The notes beneath the pieces are model-generated. The model worked only from the letters and a program-made list of their open reading frames with translations, was not told the origin of the DNA and searched no databases. The position numbers and the translations under genes were made by a program. DNA of 29,007 nt from assembly GCA_900550465.1 (NCBI GenBank), contig URSC01000025.1, positions 1 through 29,007 on the forward strand, given 5' to 3'. The stretch comes from an uncultured Alistipes sp. GTDB taxonomy: Bacteria > Bacteroidota > Bacteroidia > Bacteroidales > UBA932. Of this stretch, positions 15,791 to 22,813 are shown in pieces (within the stretch, counting starts at the first letter, position 1; each line of letters starts with the position of its first letter).

Positions 15791-16582
15791 ATGAGCAGAC
15801 TTCGACTTATATCAGCCGCCGCAGCCCTTGCAGGTGCGGTCCTGTGCGCCGGAGCCCAGGATTCCCCTAGATACGATGTGTTCGAGAGCACCATACCCTC
15901 CGACTTCCAGCCGAGGGTGGACGTCGGATTTGAGTTCCCGCTGGCGGACGATTTTACCTTCACGCTCAACAACGAGCTGCGTTTCCGCGACAATATGACC
16001 AGAATCGACCGCAACTACCTCCAGGGGTCATTCTCCTGGGAGACCTGCGACTATTTTTCTCTGGACGCCGGCTACATCTTCCAGTCGGTGCTCAACATCG
16101 GAGACGTGGAATACGAGCGGGAGTGGCAGTACCGGCACAGGGTCTTCCTGGACCTGAAGGCCGAAGTCGAGCTCGATGACTGGAAACTCTCCCTGACCGA
16201 ACGTCCGCTGGTCAACCTCCGCCCCTGGGCTGACGGCATACACGACCCGCTGGACGAATGGCTCATCCGCTCCAAACTCAAGGTCGACTACAACATCCCC
16301 AAGACGGAACTCACCCCCTACGCATTCTTCGAGCTCTCCAACACCCTCAACACAGTGGACTACGGCGGAGGTCCCTTCGTAGACCGCCTGCGGTTCTGCC
16401 TGGGCGTGAAGTGGGACTTCTCGGACTTCTGCAACATGGAGCTCTACTACTACTTCGACATCCGCAACTCCCGCGATGTCAGCTACACCACCGGCTCCTC
16501 CGGAGTCTACGACATCTACCTCAACAAGGAGCAGCAGTACATTCACGTCCTCGGCCTCTCGTTCAATTTCGGGTGGGACTAG
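15791..16582 (+). CDS. DUF2490-type outer-membrane beta-barrel protein
   Basis: 263 residues with a cleavable signal peptide (LISAAAALAGAVLCAGAQ). The mature part is made of alternating amphipathic strands rich in Tyr, Phe and Trp with turn residues between them (for example TLNNELRFRDNMTRID, YFSLDAGYIFQSVLN, MELYYYFDIRNSRD), and ends in VLGLSFNFGWD with an aromatic C-terminal strand; this is the DUF2490 family pattern. It is expected to sit in the outer membrane; its cargo or role is unknown. It starts 100 bases after the RNase P RNA. Immediately after its stop codon the repeat zone begins, the first hairpin element of which may also act as its terminator. Confidence 0.75.
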   Translation: MSRLRLISAAAALAGAVLCAGAQDSPRYDVFESTIPSDFQPRVDVGFEFPLADDFTFTLNNELRFRDNMTRIDRNYLQGSFSWETCDYFSLDAGYIFQSVLNIGDVEYEREWQYRHRVFLDLKAEVELDDWKLSLTERPLVNLRPWADGIHDPLDEWLIRSKLKVDYNIPKTELTPYAFFELSNTLNTVDYGGGPFVDRLRFCLGVKWDFSDFCNMELYYYFDIRNSRDVSYTTGSSGVYDIYLNKEQQYIHVLGLSFNFGWD

Positions 16583-16627
16583 TTTGAGCGGGACCAATTT
16601 CTTCTTCCACTTACACCCTTACCCCAT

Positions 16628-17111
16628 CCACAATGGCAGCAAATTCCACATTTCTCTGCCATTGCGGAATAGCTTTTTCCACCGTATCCCTGCTGCAGAC
16701 CCTCTGGACGCCATTGTCTCTCCGGCCGCCTTTCACAACGGCAGTATTTCCCGCGATTCTCTGCCATTGCGGAAGCCCTGTTTCGCTATCTCCTTCGCCA
16801 TAGCGCATGTGAATGACACTGTCGTCCCTCCATCCCTTTTCGGTTCTTACCACAACGGCACCGATTACCTCATTTTCCTGCCGTTGTGGAATAGCTTTTT
16901 CCGCCGTATCCCTGCTGCGGACCCTCTGGACCCCATTGTCTCTCCGGTCCTTTTCCACAACGGCAGCATTTCCCGCAATTCACTACCGTTACGGGAGCCC
17001 TGTTTCGCTATCTCCTTCGCCATAGCGCATGTGAATGACACTGTCGTCCCTCCATCCCTTTTCGACTCCTTCCGCAACGGTACCGATTCCCGCATTTCTC
17101 TGCAATCGTGG
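16628..17111. repeat. Family A hairpin repeats within a 222-bp tandem duplication
   Basis: Two 222-bp copies (16628-16849 and 16850-17071) plus a partial third contain five inverted-repeat elements with arms of 11-12 bp. The cleanest is at 16850-16889: CCACAACGGCA, an 18-base loop, TGCCGTTGTGG, with perfect arms. The others start at 16628, 16733, 16955 and 17072 and are more degenerate. Their spacings alternate 105 and 117 bp. Several are followed by AATAGCTTTTTCC, so they could end transcription. No protein family is recognisable in any frame. A sixth element lies at 22423-22462, which shows that this is a dispersed family. Confidence 0.8.
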
Positions 17112-17124
17112 TAAAGATAGACGT

Positions 17125-17651
17125 GCGCACCTTCGGAAGGTGAGCAGAAAACGCGGGGAAACTGCGCACCTTCGGAAGGTGGAAAGAGGCAGCTGGAAAC
17201 AGAAACGCGGGCATAGACGCTACAGAGGGCCCCGTGCGATTGCGCACCTTCGGAAGGTGAGCAGAAAACGCGGGAAAACTGCACACCTTCGGAAGGTGGG
17301 AGAAGGCGGCTGGAAACATAAACGCGGGCACAGGCGCTACAGAGGGCCCCGTGCGATTGCGCACCTTCGGAAGGTGAGCAGAAAACGCGGGAAAACTGCA
17401 CACCTTCGGAAGGTGGGAGAAGGCGGCTGGAAACATAAACGCGGGCACAGGCGCTACAGAGGGCCCCGTGCGATTGCGCACCTTCGGAAGGTGAGCAGAA
17501 AACGCGGAGAAACTGCACACCTTCGGAAGGTGGGAGGAGGCGGCTGGAAACGGAAACGCGGGTACAGGCGCTACAGAGGACCCCGGGCGATTGCGCACCT
17601 TCGGAAGGTGAGCAGAAAACGCGGAGAAACTGCACACCTTCGGAAGGTGAG
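17125..17651. repeat. Family B: 117-bp tandem array with ten copies of a 15-bp palindrome
   Basis: Units start at 17125, 17242, 17359, 17476 and 17593 (exact 117-bp period; units two and three are identical, the last is partial). Each unit has two copies of CACCTTCGGAAGGTG, 39 bp apart, and the next copy follows 78 bp later. Copies begin at 17128, 17167, 17245, 17284, 17362, 17401, 17479, 17518, 17596 and 17635. All ten palindromes are identical, while the sequence between them varies. The arrangement recalls iterons or a protein-binding array; frames stay open through it on both strands only because the period divides by three. Confidence 0.9.
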
Positions 17652-18006
17652 ACGAAATGCGGAAAAGCACGACTCCTTTCAAAGGAGTGAAGAGGTAAGC
17701 GGGAAGCTTTGGAATGAGGGAGATGCAAAAGGCTGGACGGGACCGAAACGAGAAGGTGACGGGCAAACTTCACCGGCACCTTCTGGATAGGGCTCCCGGA
17801 CAAGGCCGGCGAGGGAGGCTTCTGAGACCGGTAGGCTTATAACGAAATCCAGAAGGTGGTGGAGAAAGGCCGTTTCACCCGGCACCTTCCGGACAATAGG
17901 GGCGAAACTTCAAGAGGGGGAGCATGTGGCGCGGCGACAGCGTGGGCATGAGCCCGGATTCTGCGCATATTCGGCTTAGCCGCATATAATGTGGCGCCTC
18001 GGTATA
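17652..18006. other. Non-coding stretch with further inverted repeats
   Basis: No gene is supported here. It holds a 17-bp palindrome ACTCCTTTCAAAGGAGT (17672-17688) and a widely spaced perfect inverted repeat, CACCTTCTGGAT (17777-17788) with ATCCAGAAGGTG (17847-17858). A related CGGCACCTTCCGGA lies near 17880. These share the CACCTTC core of the family B palindromes and look like diverged members of it. Confidence 0.6.
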
Positions 18007-18047
18007 GCAAATAAATTTGCTCTGCTCTCGGCTTCTGCGTATATTTA
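18007..18047 (+). promoter_or_regulatory. Promoter of the M1 peptidase gene with overlapping palindrome
   Basis: TTTG (18016-18019), a 20-base spacer and TATATTTA (18040-18047) fit the Bacteroidota promoter with one mismatch in the last base of the -7 box. Transcription would begin near 18054, 17 bases before the ATG at 18071. The palindrome GCAAATAAATTTGC (18007-18020) covers the -33 box and could be an operator. Confidence 0.45.
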
Positions 18048-18070
18048 CATATCGAAATATGAAATAGGTT

Positions 18071-21000
18071 ATGAAAATACGAAATGTGCTCTTACTCTGC
18101 CTGATGGCTGTTTTAGCCACTCACACAGGCATGTCTGCTGACATACTAAGTTCCGGCAACACGGCAAACATTCCCGAGGCCGGTGTGCCGCAGGAGCTGG
18201 CGCGGTGGCGGAAAGCCACTTACACGGATGTACGGTACCGGTTGCATTTCGACATACCGGAAGAACGCACGGAGAGGGTCGACGGGTGGATTACCGTAAG
18301 GCTTAGACTGGACGCTCCGGCAGATATCGTGTTGGATTTCAGGGAGCCGGCATCGAGCGTACATGAGGTCAGCATCAATGGAATAAGAACGCTCATGACT
18401 TCCAATGGAAAATCCGGGATGCAGACAGACGGGACAAGGGGAGAGTCAAGTTGGGCTGATGGAGAAAGGATAAGCCGGGCAGACAGAGAAACGAACTCGG
18501 CAGACAGAGAAACGGGCCGGGCTGACGGAGAAACAAGCGGAGCAAACGGAGAAATCAGCCAAGTTACTGAAAATAATGGAAGAACAGCGGGGGATGCCGG
18601 CAGTACCGACGTACAAGGAAATAGGACAGGTAAAGACAGACAGCCGCAGCCGCGCTGCATCATTCAGAACGAGCACATCGTCATACCGGCGGCGCTGACC
18701 AGGGCCGGGGAAAATACGGTGGACATCGTATTCACTGCCGGAGACCAGTCCCTGAACCGCAACGACGAGTTCCTGTACACGCTCCTAGTACCGGACCGGG
18801 CCCGCACCCTCTTCCCCTGCTTCGACCAGCCGGACATGAAGGCTCTGTACACCCTGTCGCTCGAAGTTCCGATGACATGGAAAGCAGTATCCAACACACA
18901 CATCGCAAAAGAGCACCTGATATACACAGGCTGGACAAATGTACAGAAACACATACATCAAGGAAACTTGATACACGATCAGGCAGGCAATAAACCGGAC
19001 GGCAATGACCAGGACGGCAACAACCAGACAATCAACGGCCAAACCGGTAACCGAGCTGGCAGCAAAACAGACGGCACTAAAGGCAGACAGCCCTCCTCCC
19101 GCAAGCTGATCACCTTCTCCGAGACCGAGCCACTGAGCACCTACCTCTTCTCCTTCGTGGCCGGAGAATTCTACCGAAAAGACTATGACGACGGCCGGCA
19201 CCGTTTCAGCGCCTACTACCGGGAGACCGACACGGCCAAGACCGCCCAGCTCGACGACATCTTTGCAGAAGTAGCCGCCTCGCTCGAATGGCTCGAGGAG
19301 TACACCGGCGTACCCTACCCTTTCGCCAAATACGATTTCATCATCCTGCCCGGCTTCCAGTACGGCGGGATGGAACACACCGGAGCCACCCTGTACAACG
19401 ACGGCCGTATGTTCCTGAGTCCCAACCCAACCCTCGGGGACAGACTCTCAAGGACAGAACTGATAGCCCATGAAACGGCCCACATGTGGTTCGGAGACCT
19501 GGTCACCATGAAATGGTTCGATGAGGTCTGGACCAAAGAAGTATTCGCAAACCATTTCGCGGCATGGATATCCGAGCCGCTGTATCCGGAAGTCAACCAC
19601 CGTCTCAACCGCCTGCGCTCGTTCAACACATCGGCCCTGAGCGAAGACCGCACCGAGGGCACCGTCTCCATATCCCAGGAACTGCCCAACCTGCGCTACG
19701 CCGGGCTCGTCTACGGCCAGATCATCTACAACAAGGCCCCGGTAATGATGGAAAAACTCATAGAGATCATGGGCCGCGACGCCTTCCGCCAGGGCATACA
19801 GACCTACCTGAAACGGTATGCCTACAGCAACGCCACCTGGGATGACCTCGTAGGCATCCTCGACAGCCTCACCTCTGCCGACCTGCGTGGCTTCAGCCGG
19901 GCCTGGGTCTACGAAAAAGGCATGCCGGACCTCACATTCCGCATCACAGGCAAACACAGAGACAGCCTCACCGTCACCCAGAGCGACCCGCTCGGACGCG
20001 GCATACTCTGGCCACAGAGTTTCGGAGTAACGGTCAGCGACGGTACTCAGTCCGTACAGACGGAAGTACGCATGGACGCCGCCGAAATAACCATACCCAT
20101 CGTGCCCCATGCGGCCGGCACACCCTCAGGCACCGGAGTTACCGGAGCGCGTTACATCCTTCCCAACACCGACGGCCGGGGATACGGCCGGTTCATCCTG
20201 CCACGGGAATCCGCACGGTGGCTGCTCGGCCATTGGCCTGAAATACAGGACGGCACCGCCCGCTTCGCCACTCTGATGAACCTCCAGGAGAACTACCTCG
20301 CCGGCCTGATATCCGCCCGGGACTGGAGCCGTTCCATCCTCGCCGGCCTGGTGAAGGAGACCGACCAGCTCACAGCTTCCTCCCTTTCCGGTTTCCTCGG
20401 CCGGGCCATGGACGACCTCAACGGGACAGACCGCGAGGCCGTAGAGCAGCTGCTGTGGACTCTGGCCCACACCCATCCCGAGCAGCCCATCCGCACGATT
20501 CTCCTGCGTTCCTTGCCGTCCGGACTCACCACCACTGCCCTCTGCGACAGCCTGTACGCCATCTGGGAGACCCAAAGCGAGCCCCTGTACAGCGAGAACA
20601 ACTACACTTCCCTCGCATGGGAACTCGCCATCCGTTTCCCGGACCGGGCCGGACACATACTCGCCACGCAACGGGCCCGCCTGACCGACCCCGACCGGCT
20701 CCGCCGCTTCGACTACATCTCCAGAGCGGTAAATCCTGACGAAGCTGCCCGCGACACCCTCTTCCAAAGCCTCATGCAGGCCGAAAACCGACGCATAGAG
20801 CCCTGGACATCCTCCGTACTCAGCTACCTCAACCACCCCCTGCGCGAGTCCTCCTCCGTCAGATACATCCGTCCCGGCCTCGACATCCTCGAGGAAGTCC
20901 AGCGCACCGGCGACATTTTCTTCCCGCGCAACTGGGCAGGAGCCCTGCTCGGCAGCCACCGCAGTCCGGAGGCATGGCAGGAAGTTCAGAAATTCCTCCA

Positions 21001-21892
21001 GGACAATCCGGACTACCCCGTCCTCCTGCGCAACAAGATACTCCAGGCCGCCTACTCCCTTTTCAGAGCCAACACCACCGTTGCGGTCAGCACGACTCCC
21101 GAAGACTCCCTCATCTACGCCCGGACCATGCAGAAACTCCTGCCCCTCGCCGGCCGTCCCTCCGGAGATATAATGACAGCTGCCGCAGAAGCCCTTTGCG
21201 GTACACCATATAAAGGCGGCACGCTCGAGAGCACCCCCGAACATCTCACGGTCAACCTGAGGGAGACCGACTGCATCCTCCTGGTGGAAGCATGCACCGC
21301 AATGACCCTTCTGCTGAAGGACAATCCCGGGCTGAAGGACAATCCCGGAGACGGCATTCCTCCATTTGAGGACTTCTGCACCACGCTCCGCAGCCTACGC
21401 TACCGCAACGGCATCATCAGCGGCTATCCTTCGAGGCTGCATTACACCTCTGAATGGCTGCTGCAGGCCCGGGACAACGGCATTTTACGGGAGGTGAGCG
21501 AGGAGCTCGGCGGCATCCCGCTGGAGCAGGAATTCTCCTTCATGTCCTCCCACAGGGACAATTATCCCCAGCTTCGGGGAAATGCCGGGACCGCGGCCGC
21601 AGAGCAGATACGCAGGACTGAAGAACGGCTGGACACAGCTGCCGCCTACCATTACATTCCTGCTGAGAAAATACGGGAGGCAGAGGCCAATATCCAGGAC
21701 GGAGACATCATCTGCATAATCAGCAGTACATCAGGTCTGGACATCACCCACACCGGCATTGCCCGCCGCGCCGGGGACGGCAGCCTGCACTTCATCCACG
21801 CCTCCATGCGGGAAGGCAGGACCGTCATGGAAGCCCGCACCCTCAGGGAATACGTAAAAAAAGGCGGGATCCGTGTGGCCCGCCTTTATTGA
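18071..21892 (+). CDS. M1 family aminopeptidase fused to a DUF1460 amidase-like domain
   Basis: 1273 residues, exported by an N-terminal signal (VLLLCLMAVLATHTGMSA). Residues about 35-700 form an M1 zinc aminopeptidase: GGMEH at 432-436 (the GAMEN substrate motif), HETAH at 467-471 with the third zinc ligand Glu490, and the Tyr-containing LVYGQIIYNKAP stretch. A long helical repeat domain follows. From about residue 1030 to the end comes a complete DUF1460 domain (an NlpC/P60-type fold related to N-acetylmuramoyl-L-alanine amidases): GTPYKGGTLE, NLRETDC with Cys1068, SGYPSRLHYTSEW, DITHTGIA with His1227, and HFIHAS with His1243. Two hydrophilic low-complexity inserts (about 111-193 and 288-343) interrupt the N-terminal beta domain. 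It may trim peptides and cell-wall peptides in the periplasm. The fusion is unusual as far as I know, since the two domains are normally separate proteins. Confidence 0.88.
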   Translation: MKIRNVLLLCLMAVLATHTGMSADILSSGNTANIPEAGVPQELARWRKATYTDVRYRLHFDIPEERTERVDGWITVRLRLDAPADIVLDFREPASSVHEVSINGIRTLMTSNGKSGMQTDGTRGESSWADGERISRADRETNSADRETGRADGETSGANGEISQVTENNGRTAGDAGSTDVQGNRTGKDRQPQPRCIIQNEHIVIPAALTRAGENTVDIVFTAGDQSLNRNDEFLYTLLVPDRARTLFPCFDQPDMKALYTLSLEVPMTWKAVSNTHIAKEHLIYTGWTNVQKHIHQGNLIHDQAGNKPDGNDQDGNNQTINGQTGNRAGSKTDGTKGRQPSSRKLITFSETEPLSTYLFSFVAGEFYRKDYDDGRHRFSAYYRETDTAKTAQLDDIFAEVAASLEWLEEYTGVPYPFAKYDFIILPGFQYGGMEHTGATLYNDGRMFLSPNPTLGDRLSRTELIAHETAHMWFGDLVTMKWFDEVWTKEVFANHFAAWISEPLYPEVNHRLNRLRSFNTSALSEDRTEGTVSISQELPNLRYAGLVYGQIIYNKAPVMMEKLIEIMGRDAFRQGIQTYLKRYAYSNATWDDLVGILDSLTSADLRGFSRAWVYEKGMPDLTFRITGKHRDSLTVTQSDPLGRGILWPQSFGVTVSDGTQSVQTEVRMDAAEITIPIVPHAAGTPSGTGVTGARYILPNTDGRGYGRFILPRESARWLLGHWPEIQDGTARFATLMNLQENYLAGLISARDWSRSILAGLVKETDQLTASSLSGFLGRAMDDLNGTDREAVEQLLWTLAHTHPEQPIRTILLRSLPSGLTTTALCDSLYAIWETQSEPLYSENNYTSLAWELAIRFPDRAGHILATQRARLTDPDRLRRFDYISRAVNPDEAARDTLFQSLMQAENRRIEPWTSSVLSYLNHPLRESSSVRYIRPGLDILEEVQRTGDIFFPRNWAGALLGSHRSPEAWQEVQKFLQDNPDYPVLLRNKILQAAYSLFRANTTVAVSTTPEDSLIYARTMQKLLPLAGRPSGDIMTAAAEALCGTPYKGGTLESTPEHLTVNLRETDCILLVEACTAMTLLLKDNPGLKDNPGDGIPPFEDFCTTLRSLRYRNGIISGYPSRLHYTSEWLLQARDNGILREVSEELGGIPLEQEFSFMSSHRDNYPQLRGNAGTAAAEQIRRTEERLDTAAAYHYIPAEKIREAEANIQDGDIICIISSTSGLDITHTGIARRAGDGSLHFIHASMREGRTVMEARTLREYVKKGGIRVARLY
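21860..21887. terminator. Bidirectional terminator overlapping the 3' end of the M1 gene
   Basis: AAAGGCGGG (21860-21868) and CCCGCCTTT (21879-21887) form a perfect 9-bp stem with a 10-base loop. An A-run stands before it and a T-rich stretch after it, so it works as an intrinsic terminator in both directions. It lies inside the last codons of the peptidase gene and also ends the convergent lipoprotein gene that stops at 21915. Confidence 0.8.
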
Positions 21893-21914
21893 AATTCCTG
21901 GACTGGAACTGCCT

Positions 21915-22328
21915 CTATTCGCCGTAAGTATATTTCGCGATAACTGTTGATGGAAGAGACTCTTCTGAATCTGAAGAAGAATCCGATTGAGAACCGGTCG
22001 CCTTGTGGATCTTCACCGTACCTTTCAAATTCAGATTTCCTCCAAGATGTCTCTCATATACGGCATTGCAGGCCGCTATCACATCACTGTCCCTGTTGCT
22101 GCCTATAACATAATTAACACCACCCAACAGCTCTTTTATAGCATCATTGTAATCTGTAAGACCTCTGTCATAATAATTTCCATCACTCGAAGAAACAGAG
22201 TTTACATTACCATCCGCATAGTAGCTGATGACTTCCTGAGTTTCCTCATTTCCCTCGCAGGAGGATACTGCCGCCAGCATGGAGCCGGCACATACCAGCA
22301 TAATAAATGCTTTTAATACTTTCTTCAT
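21915..22328 (-). CDS. Small hypothetical lipoprotein
   Basis: 137 residues from ATG 22328, chosen because MKKVLKAFIMLVCAGSMLAA starts a proper lipoprotein signal with lipobox AVSSC (Cys24); the longer frame from 22409 would put 27 non-signal residues in front. The mature part is acidic and Ser/Asn-rich, with a segment YNDAIKELLGGVNYVIGSN, a central AACNAVYERHLGGNLNLKGTVKI and a Ser/Asp-rich tail (SQSDSSSDSEESLP). No family recognised. It is convergent with the M1 gene, sharing a terminator, and is alone on its strand, with a probable promoter just upstream. Membrane-anchored and probably facing the periplasm or the surface. Confidence 0.7.
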   Translation of the reverse strand: MKKVLKAFIMLVCAGSMLAAVSSCEGNEETQEVISYYADGNVNSVSSSDGNYYDRGLTDYNDAIKELLGGVNYVIGSNRDSDVIAACNAVYERHLGGNLNLKGTVKIHKATGSQSDSSSDSEESLPSTVIAKYTYGE

Positions 22329-22363
22329 TTTTTTATTTGTTAAAGTTCCTTCAAAATGGAGCG

Positions 22364-22392
22364 CAAAATTAAAAAAAATGGCTATCCGCAAA
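22364..22392 (-). promoter_or_regulatory. Candidate promoter of the small lipoprotein gene
   Basis: On the minus strand TTTG (22389-22392), a 17-base spacer and TAATTTTG (22364-22371). Both boxes match the Bacteroidota consensus, but the spacer is two to three bases shorter than usual. Confidence 0.4.
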
Positions 22393-22422
22393 ATATCCTT
22401 AGGCCACAATAAATCTCACATG

Positions 22423-22580
22423 CCGCAACGGCACTGAATTGCGCGAATCTCTGCCGTTGTGGAATGATGCGGAAGTGGACACGGCCTCGGAACGGCATCT
22501 TGGGTGCCCACTACGAAGGCACACGTTTCTACTCCTTCGGAAGGTGCACCCTAAAGGCGGGAAAACGGTTCACCTTTGCA
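22423..22580. repeat. Second locus of family A and B repeats
   Basis: A family A hairpin lies at 22423-22462: CCGCAACGGCA and TGCCGTTGTGG with one G-T wobble and an 18-base loop. Downstream, CTCCTTCGGAAGGTG (22532-22546) differs by one base from the family B palindrome, and CACCTTTGC follows exactly 39 bp later at 22571, with a similar GCGGGAAAAC between them. The same two families with the same 39-bp phase thus recur about 5 kb from the main array. No gene is supported in 22410-22813 apart from these repeats and the inverted repeat at 22657-22695. Confidence 0.7.
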
Positions 22581-22656
22581 ACTGGGCAATGCCGGGAACG
22601 CCGATACGGACCCTGGGGGGTATTTGTAGACAGCCATTAAAAAAAAGTGTATGAAT

Positions 22657-22695
22657 ATTTGACATTTTCAAAAAATTAGACACTATCTGTCAAAT
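22657..22695 (+). promoter_or_regulatory. Inverted repeat upstream of the FtsX permease gene
   Basis: ATTTGACA (22657-22664) and TGTCAAAT (22688-22695) are perfect 8-bp inverted arms separated by 23 AT-rich bases, about 120 bases before the permease start. Possible operator or promoter region; no clean -7 box is visible in it. Confidence 0.35.
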
Positions 22696-22813
22696 TAATT
22701 TACACTAGACCGCTGACACAGAAAGCACGTATTATCTAATAATCAGTGCATTACAATAAGTGGCACAGTTTTTGAAAACAATCTTGCTGATAAACCGCAA
22801 AAAACTGCCTGCC

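Noticed and set aside
17125..17651. CRISPR array
   Set aside because: Repeats are short palindromes with near-identical spacers and a 39/78-bp rhythm, not unique spacers between 25-40-bp repeats; no cas genes.
17035..17790. Plus-strand basic frame (repeated HLRKV) across the palindrome array
   Set aside because: Same reason; the palindrome itself reads HLRKV or HLPKV on either strand, so the product simply mirrors the repeat.
16865..17803. Minus-strand frame of 312 codons across the repeat arrays
   Set aside because: Stays open because the 117- and 222-bp periods divide by three; no domain, Ser/Pro-rich periodic product, and other frames are open as well. Kept as an open question in the findings.
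20126..21244. Minus-strand open frame inside the M1-DUF1460 gene
   Set aside because: Antisense to a gene with clear homology; no ribosome-binding site or motif.
22439..22654. Plus-strand frame of 71 codons at the second repeat locus
   Set aside because: Consists of family A and B repeat sequence; no ribosome-binding site and no family.
22760..22813. GTG start for the FtsX permease
   Set aside because: The 18 added residues are not typical for the family, whereas MLKLILRNL at 22814 is.
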